This document shows positions 59,525 to 64,000 of a stretch of DNA of 64,000 nt, in pieces; within the stretch, counting starts at the first letter, position 1; every line of letters starts with the position of its first letter. The DNA lies in NCBI RefSeq assembly GCF_022376295.1, contig NZ_CP060140.1, positions 3,290,356 through 3,354,355 on the forward strand. The letters run 5' to 3'. The position numbers and the translations under genes are program-made. This stretch comes from Nodularia sphaerocarpa UHCC 0038. GTDB taxonomy: Bacteria > Cyanobacteriota > Cyanobacteriia > Cyanobacteriales > Nostocaceae. The notes below the pieces were generated by a model. The model ran no database searches. It was not told where the DNA came from and worked only from the letters and a program-made list of their open reading frames with translations.

Positions 59525-61498
59525 TTAAGCAATCAAACAAATTAATTGGTCTTCAAACTTAGCTTTGGGGTTGAAAATTTTGACTTTCTTTTCCTGACAT
59601 AATCTACCAATTAAGTGTTGAATGTCAGTTTCTTTCACACCCGGAAACTGACTAGATGTTTGTGAAATTAAAGTAGTAATACCCATGAAAGTTTGGGTTT
59701 TGACTAGATTTAATAAAAAAGCTTTTACTTGTCTTGAATCATCATCCTCAGATTCAGGAACAAGTCCTAAATTTTGCAATAAGATACAATTGTGCAAAAG
59801 TTCAGACTTACGGATTAAAGATTGCAATACCTGCAAATTAATAGTTTTATATCCAATAACTAATTCCTGCGATAGTGCAGAATTAACTAAGGAATAGTAA
59901 GTGGCTAAGTAATGAACTGACTGAATATTTGGTGTAATGTGAATATGCTGAGTATTGGTAAAAATCTGGCTGTAGGTTTTATAATCTCGAAGTTCTACTG
60001 TTCCTACATTACCAATTCTGATCAAGACAAGTTTGTGGCAAAGATTTTTCCCAATTGTTCTTTGACAAGCATTCATGACATCAAAGAAACTTGTCATATT
60101 GGCATCTTCTGTCCAGACTATTCCTATTTTTACTTTCTGATTTGGCTGTTGATAACTTAAGGAATAGCTCGTATATTTGCCTGATATCAGTTTAGGTTTT
60201 ACTAAATCTACTCCTAAAGCTTCTAAAGCGACTTGCAACATCCTAATTAGTTCAGGGGAAGATAGCAAGGAAATTTTCGGAAATTTTTCTTGATTTTTTT
60301 TATATTCTTCCTGCCATAGTAATTGAAACTCTGCTTGAGGATCTAGTTTTGCAGAACTTGTGCCGATTAGATGATGTTTATATTTCTGATATTCGCTTCT
60401 ACCTAAAAGTAATGCATTTCTAGGGTTAGTTTTACCCCCTGGAAAATATTTCTCTAAAATTTGGCGATTTAAAGGAGTGATAGGAGATTGTGGTTGAGGT
60501 TTAGCTGCTTCATATAGTGTCTGCAATCTATATTTCCAAAGTGCTTCAGCTTGATTTAGGTCAATGTTTTTCAGTGTAACTAATTTATCAACTGTAGCTT
60601 TATCAGACTGTGTAATTTGTTTCCAACTTTGCGTCCAAGGATCTTTGGCTATAGTAATGATAATTAGAAAATTCTGGATGGTTTCATTGTGAATAGTAGA
60701 GTTGACATTAAATATTGCTTGTGGATTATACAACCAATTCGGTATGCTTTCTACCTGATCAAAGCATAAAACAATTGGCTGAGTTGCTGTAGAAATTTTG
60801 CCAAAGTTTGCTAAGATATTTTTAGCTGCATCTTCTGTATCAATGCAATTTGTGACGTTTAAAGCCTGCATTGACTCTTCACTTAAGTCATCGCCTCGTA
60901 ACCACTCACAGGCTAGGGGATAAAGTTCTGGATTTGTGAGGTCATGTAGAACTCCAAAAAAAGTCTCAGGATCATAAATGCTGTAATTTTGATAATTTTC
61001 CGTGAGATTCTTAATAAATTTTTGGCGATCGCTTAATAATAAATCCCAAACATTATCATTAAAAAGTTTCTTTTTGATATCATTTTTAATCAAATGGGAT
61101 AAACTTTTCAGCCAGAGAATTAACTGAGATTCTTGCTGTTCATCTGGGACTTGAATTAAACTATCTACTGTATAACGCAAGATATGTCGCCAGATGTACT
61201 GATCATCAACCCAAGGGCCTATATAAGCAAAAAAAGCTTTAGGGTTAAAGGTGCTTTTTAGTCTCCCTAAAACATAGCTTTTCCCAGAACCGGAATCACC
61301 AACCAGCAAAATAGTTCGACTGAAATTATCTGTAGTTACTAGGTTGAGAACTTCTTCAATTTCCGCTATGGCTTCTTGATGAATTGAAGCAACCATAGCT
61401 TCTTTATCTGGGTTTTTTCCCCAAAAATTACCTGTCCTGGAATTTACTCTGTCAAAAGGGTTAATCTCGCGCTTAATAATCTCGTCGATAGATGCCAT
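59525..61498 (-). CDS. AAA/STAND-type ATPase with unknown C-terminal domain
   Basis: The 657-residue protein starts NPFDRVNSRTGNFWG, then a Walker A LLVGDSGSGKSYVLG at 67-74 and a Walker B region PIVLCFDQVESIPNW near 245. NPRNALLLGR near 365 is a sensor-2-like segment. It thus resembles Orc1/Cdc6-like or KAP/STAND P-loop ATPases. Residues 420-657 include KIGIVWTEDANMTSFFDVMN and a winged-helix-like end, but no named domain. Proteins of this build are often found in defence loci with nucleases. It is the first gene of the operon with the RNase D-like exonuclease, and lies next to the nuclease-ParA/ParB pair but on the other strand. Confidence 0.7.
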   Translation of the reverse strand: MASIDEIIKREINPFDRVNSRTGNFWGKNPDKEAMVASIHQEAIAEIEEVLNLVTTDNFSRTILLVGDSGSGKSYVLGRLKSTFNPKAFFAYIGPWVDDQYIWRHILRYTVDSLIQVPDEQQESQLILWLKSLSHLIKNDIKKKLFNDNVWDLLLSDRQKFIKNLTENYQNYSIYDPETFFGVLHDLTNPELYPLACEWLRGDDLSEESMQALNVTNCIDTEDAAKNILANFGKISTATQPIVLCFDQVESIPNWLYNPQAIFNVNSTIHNETIQNFLIIITIAKDPWTQSWKQITQSDKATVDKLVTLKNIDLNQAEALWKYRLQTLYEAAKPQPQSPITPLNRQILEKYFPGGKTNPRNALLLGRSEYQKYKHHLIGTSSAKLDPQAEFQLLWQEEYKKNQEKFPKISLLSSPELIRMLQVALEALGVDLVKPKLISGKYTSYSLSYQQPNQKVKIGIVWTEDANMTSFFDVMNACQRTIGKNLCHKLVLIRIGNVGTVELRDYKTYSQIFTNTQHIHITPNIQSVHYLATYYSLVNSALSQELVIGYKTINLQVLQSLIRKSELLHNCILLQNLGLVPESEDDDSRQVKAFLLNLVKTQTFMGITTLISQTSSQFPGVKETDIQHLIGRLCQEKKVKIFNPKAKFEDQLICLIA

Positions 61499-61811
61499 AG
61501 TTAATTACAGTGATAGAGCAAAATGATTTATGGAAAACTAATTTATCTATTGTTAGTTAACACTTATCAAGAACAGGGAACCACGAACATTTTCTGAAAT
61601 TCCTGGATTAAAGGGATTTGTACCCAGACTTGAGCGATAGTTAGGACACCCCAACAAATTTAAAAGGAATTTTAACACATTCGTATCCATGCGTGTCAGC
61701 CTGCTTGTACATAACTCAACTATTCTGTAGCTTAAATGGCGCTAATTTAGACATATTTCCTATAATAGCGATAATTTGTGCTATTGGCTACAGCCAGCTA
61801 TTATGCAGGCA
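61499..61811. other. Gap between the ATPase and glycosyltransferase genes
   Basis: The gap holds the promoter side of the ATPase gene and the 3' end of the glycosyltransferase gene. No repeat, hairpin or frame of note was recognised. Confidence 0.45.
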
Positions 61812-62759
61812 TTACCCCTTAATTTGTCGCAGGGACTGAAAAGCCTGACCCCTTAACCCAACTGGTAATAACGACAAACCCAACCCAGTCAAAGCCTTAG
61901 CAGTAGAAAAAGACTTCCCCGCCAAAACCAATTCCCTCCCTTTTTCGGTTTCACCCTTTTCGATTAAACGCAAACCCAATAATAATTGAGATTCAGCGAG
62001 GCGATTTTGTCTAACTTTTTCTAATTTCTCAGATTCAAATTTATAATTTTCTAAATACCGAATCTTATCAAACAAATAAGGAATTTCTCTATTAATCCCC
62101 TGCTGTTCTGCATGGTAGCGATATTCCATTAATAACTCAGATAAATAATATCCCTTTTTCTCAGCCAAAGCCAGCCGCACAAATAAATCATTATCTTCAC
62201 AATTTTGGATATTGGGTAGCATAAAGCCCAATTCTTGTAAAGTCTGACGACGAAATAAAGTCGCCCCAATTTGAAAGCTTTGGTTGATAAAAACCACTTC
62301 TAATAAGTTATCTACTATTCCGGCTTTTAAGTTAGCGCGACCCCAGCGACGAGAATTTTCCTGAGTCTTTGACTCATCCCGGATATTTTCAATATCAATT
62401 ATCCAATGGTCTGTACCAACAAAATCAATGCTAGAATCTTGAGCAAGTATTGCCGCAGTATGCGCTAAAAAATTAGTGGTTAGCCGATCATCATCATCAA
62501 ATTTAATAAAATATTCACCCTGCGCTGCATCAAAACCAGAGCGCATATTATTGCTTTTACCAATATTTTGCGAATGACGGATATATTTAATCCGTTCATC
62601 TGTGTATTGTGACATCAATTCAGGTGTGCTATCAGTTGAACCATCATCACAAATAATTAATTCAAAATCTTGCTCAGATTGTTGCAGTACGCTTTCTATG
62701 GCGTAGGGTAGGAGATTTTGCCGATTAAATGTAGGAATGCAAACACTAATTTTAGCCAC
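61812..62759 (-). CDS. Family 2 glycosyltransferase
   Basis: The 315-residue enzyme has the GT-A fold signature VCIPTFNRQNLLPYAIESVL, the nucleotide-sugar Asp in LIICDDGSTDSTPEL and the metal-binding FDDDDRLT. It transfers an activated sugar to an unknown acceptor, probably for exopolysaccharide, lipopolysaccharide or the heterocyst envelope. GTG at 62759 (VAKISVCIPT) is chosen; a TTG at 62774 would extend it by five residues. The C-terminus has helical TPR-like repeats (ESQLLLGLRLIEKGETEKGRE). It diverges from a second glycosyltransferase 97 bases away. Confidence 0.88.
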   Translation of the reverse strand: MAKISVCIPTFNRQNLLPYAIESVLQQSEQDFELIICDDGSTDSTPELMSQYTDERIKYIRHSQNIGKSNNMRSGFDAAQGEYFIKFDDDDRLTTNFLAHTAAILAQDSSIDFVGTDHWIIDIENIRDESKTQENSRRWGRANLKAGIVDNLLEVVFINQSFQIGATLFRRQTLQELGFMLPNIQNCEDNDLFVRLALAEKKGYYLSELLMEYRYHAEQQGINREIPYLFDKIRYLENYKFESEKLEKVRQNRLAESQLLLGLRLIEKGETEKGRELVLAGKSFSTAKALTGLGLSLLPVGLRGQAFQSLRQIKG

Positions 62760-62856
62760 AGGTATTACTTTCAAATAAGATTACAATTTTACAAAACTTT
62801 TGAACTGGTATATGTGTCATATTTTAATTTAGTCTAATTTTCGGTTAATTGGTTAT

Positions 62857-64000
62857 ATGCACATCTTAATGCTGTCCGCGACCTTTCCTTATCCGCCAAC
62901 GCGGGGGGGAACTCAAGTTAGGACGTTTAATTTACTGAAATATTTGAGTCAACGTCATGCTATCACTCTTGTGACTCAAGGGGATGGCGATGTTACAGAA
63001 GCAGAAATTGCCGAATTGCGGGACTGTGTGGAGCATCTGGTTGTGTTTGAACGTCCGCCAGATTCTGGAACTGCATCGGGAATACTGAAGAAAATACAGC
63101 GCTTGAGCCAGTTTTGGCAACAGGGAACCCCACCCAGTGTACTTAGCCGCTACTCAGTCCAGATGCAAGCATGGATTGATGATTTTGTCCAGGAGCAAAA
63201 ATGTGATGTGATTACCTGCGAACATAGCGTTAATGAAATTTATGTGCGATCGCATTTTCAGAAATCTCTCAGAACCATAGTCAATATTCATAGTTCTGTC
63301 TATGGTAGTTGTCTGAACCAGTTAACAACAGGCGTTTCCGAAAATAAACTCCGCGATCAAATTAATCTACCGCTTTTACGTCGTTATGAACAAAGATATG
63401 GCGAGAAATTTTCCGCTCTGGTGGTAACTACAGAAGATGATAAAAGTCAACTAGAAAAATTTCATCCTCATCGTGAAATTACAGTTATTCCCAATGGAGT
63501 TGATTTGGTGACATTTCCCAACCGTACCAATGATCCCGGAGGATATAAATTAGTTTTTATTGGTGCAATGGATAATTTAGCAAACATTGATGCAGTCTGC
63601 TTTTTCACCAATCAAGTTTTACCAGAAATTCAAAAAATATATCCCCAAACAACTTTTGATATTGTGGGTTCTCGTCCTGCGCCGGAAGTTTTAGGACTCA
63701 AACAAAAACCAGGAGTTAATGTTACTGGAAGAGTGGCTTCAATGAAAGATTATTTACACAAATCAACAGTGTGCGTTGTGCCGATGCGGACAGGGTTTGG
63801 GATTAAAAATAAAACTTTAGAAGCAATGGCTGCTGGTGTGCCGGTAGTGGCGAGCGATCGCGGTTTAGAAGGACTAGCTATAGACACACCCATCCGGGCA
63901 TTACGCGCCAATAAACCTGCTGAGTATGTCGTCGCCATTAGTCAACTGTTTGAGAGTCCCCAACTGCGTGATCAATTGTCGCATAACGGTAGACAACTTG
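62857..64000 (+). CDS. Family 4-like glycosyltransferase, 3' end beyond window
   Basis: An uninterrupted frame runs from ATG 62857 to the window edge (381 residues), so it is 3' truncated. The N-terminal Rossmann half has MHILMLSATFPYPPTRGGTQVRTFNLLKYL, the classic GT-B donor/acceptor Gly loop; the C-terminal half has ITVIPNGVDLVTFP, KLVFIGAMDNLANIDAVCFF, TTFDIVGSRPAPEV and the donor-sugar motif GFGIKNKTLEAMAAGVPVVAS (E-x7-E type). It probably acts in surface polysaccharide synthesis with the divergent GT2. The frame clearly continues beyond 64000. Confidence 0.88.
   Translation, partial: MHILMLSATFPYPPTRGGTQVRTFNLLKYLSQRHAITLVTQGDGDVTEAEIAELRDCVEHLVVFERPPDSGTASGILKKIQRLSQFWQQGTPPSVLSRYSVQMQAWIDDFVQEQKCDVITCEHSVNEIYVRSHFQKSLRTIVNIHSSVYGSCLNQLTTGVSENKLRDQINLPLLRRYEQRYGEKFSALVVTTEDDKSQLEKFHPHREITVIPNGVDLVTFPNRTNDPGGYKLVFIGAMDNLANIDAVCFFTNQVLPEIQKIYPQTTFDIVGSRPAPEVLGLKQKPGVNVTGRVASMKDYLHKSTVCVVPMRTGFGIKNKTLEAMAAGVPVVASDRGLEGLAIDTPIRALRANKPAEYVVAISQLFESPQLRDQLSHNGRQL

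Overview
This is chromosomal DNA of a filamentous, heterocyst-forming cyanobacterium (Nostocales; Nostoc/Anabaena-like). The evidence is a complete hetR gene at 31601-32500, a PatX-type RGSGR peptide gene at 45955-46188, cyanobacteria-specific genes (pxcA, ycf66), very frequent HIP1 octamers (GCGATCGC), and Nostocales-style short tandem repeats, some lying in frame inside genes. No rRNA, tRNA or CRISPR array was recognised by eye.

Layout. (1) 1-9.7 kb is an accessory segment cut by the left window edge: the C-terminal part of a superfamily 3 primase/helicase, a small membrane protein, and about ten unfamiliar genes. Several are packed in an overlapping operon (5715-9693), and two look like virion-type beta proteins. 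It reads as a virus-like or plasmid-like element with no recognisable integrase, terminase or portal in view. (2) 9.9-19.3 kb is a metabolic and housekeeping stretch: isochorismatase-fold amidase, cupin, Uma2 nuclease-fold protein, CocE-type hydrolase, radical-SAM activase, msrA, an SF1-helicase-like recombination protein and pxcA. (3) 19.6-27.6 kb is a defence-type module: a PLD-helicase fusion, an Eco57I-like methylase and a GxxExxY protein. Each of the three intergenic or flanking gaps holds a copy of one palindromic repeat family whose ends read GTCAGAATC and GATTCTGAC. (4) 27.6-39.1 kb holds argJ, a CHAD protein, a Cys-repeat exported protein, hetR with a long upstream region, an unusual coiled-coil/repeat/EamA transporter fusion, a PiT phosphate permease and a zinc alcohol dehydrogenase.

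(5) 39.2-44 kb is a single-chain restriction-modification-specificity enzyme, then a DUF433/DUF5615 toxin-antitoxin pair bracketed by 30-bp direct repeats. (6) 44-55 kb holds an FAD oxidoreductase, patX with a TCCGGA (DIF-type) promoter element, gnd, a vWA protein, ycf66, a PIN toxin-antitoxin pair, a DUF4926 protein, a NucS-like nuclease and ileS. (7) 55.2-61.5 kb holds an orphan ParA and, divergent to it, a two-gene unit made of a PD-(D/E)XK nuclease fused to a ParA ATPase plus a ParB-like protein. That pair is my best candidate for an undescribed system. It is followed by an AAA-type ATPase and an RNase D-like exonuclease in one operon. (8) 61.8-64 kb has two divergent glycosyltransferases, the last cut by the right edge.

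How parts work together. HetR (activator of heterocyst differentiation) and PatX (source of an RGSGR inhibitor that binds HetR) lie 13.5 kb apart and probably act in the same patterning circuit. The window is also rich in defence-like modules: three nuclease/methylase systems, two toxin-antitoxin pairs and the nuclease-ParA/ParB pair. All family assignments come from reading motifs by eye; no database search was run.
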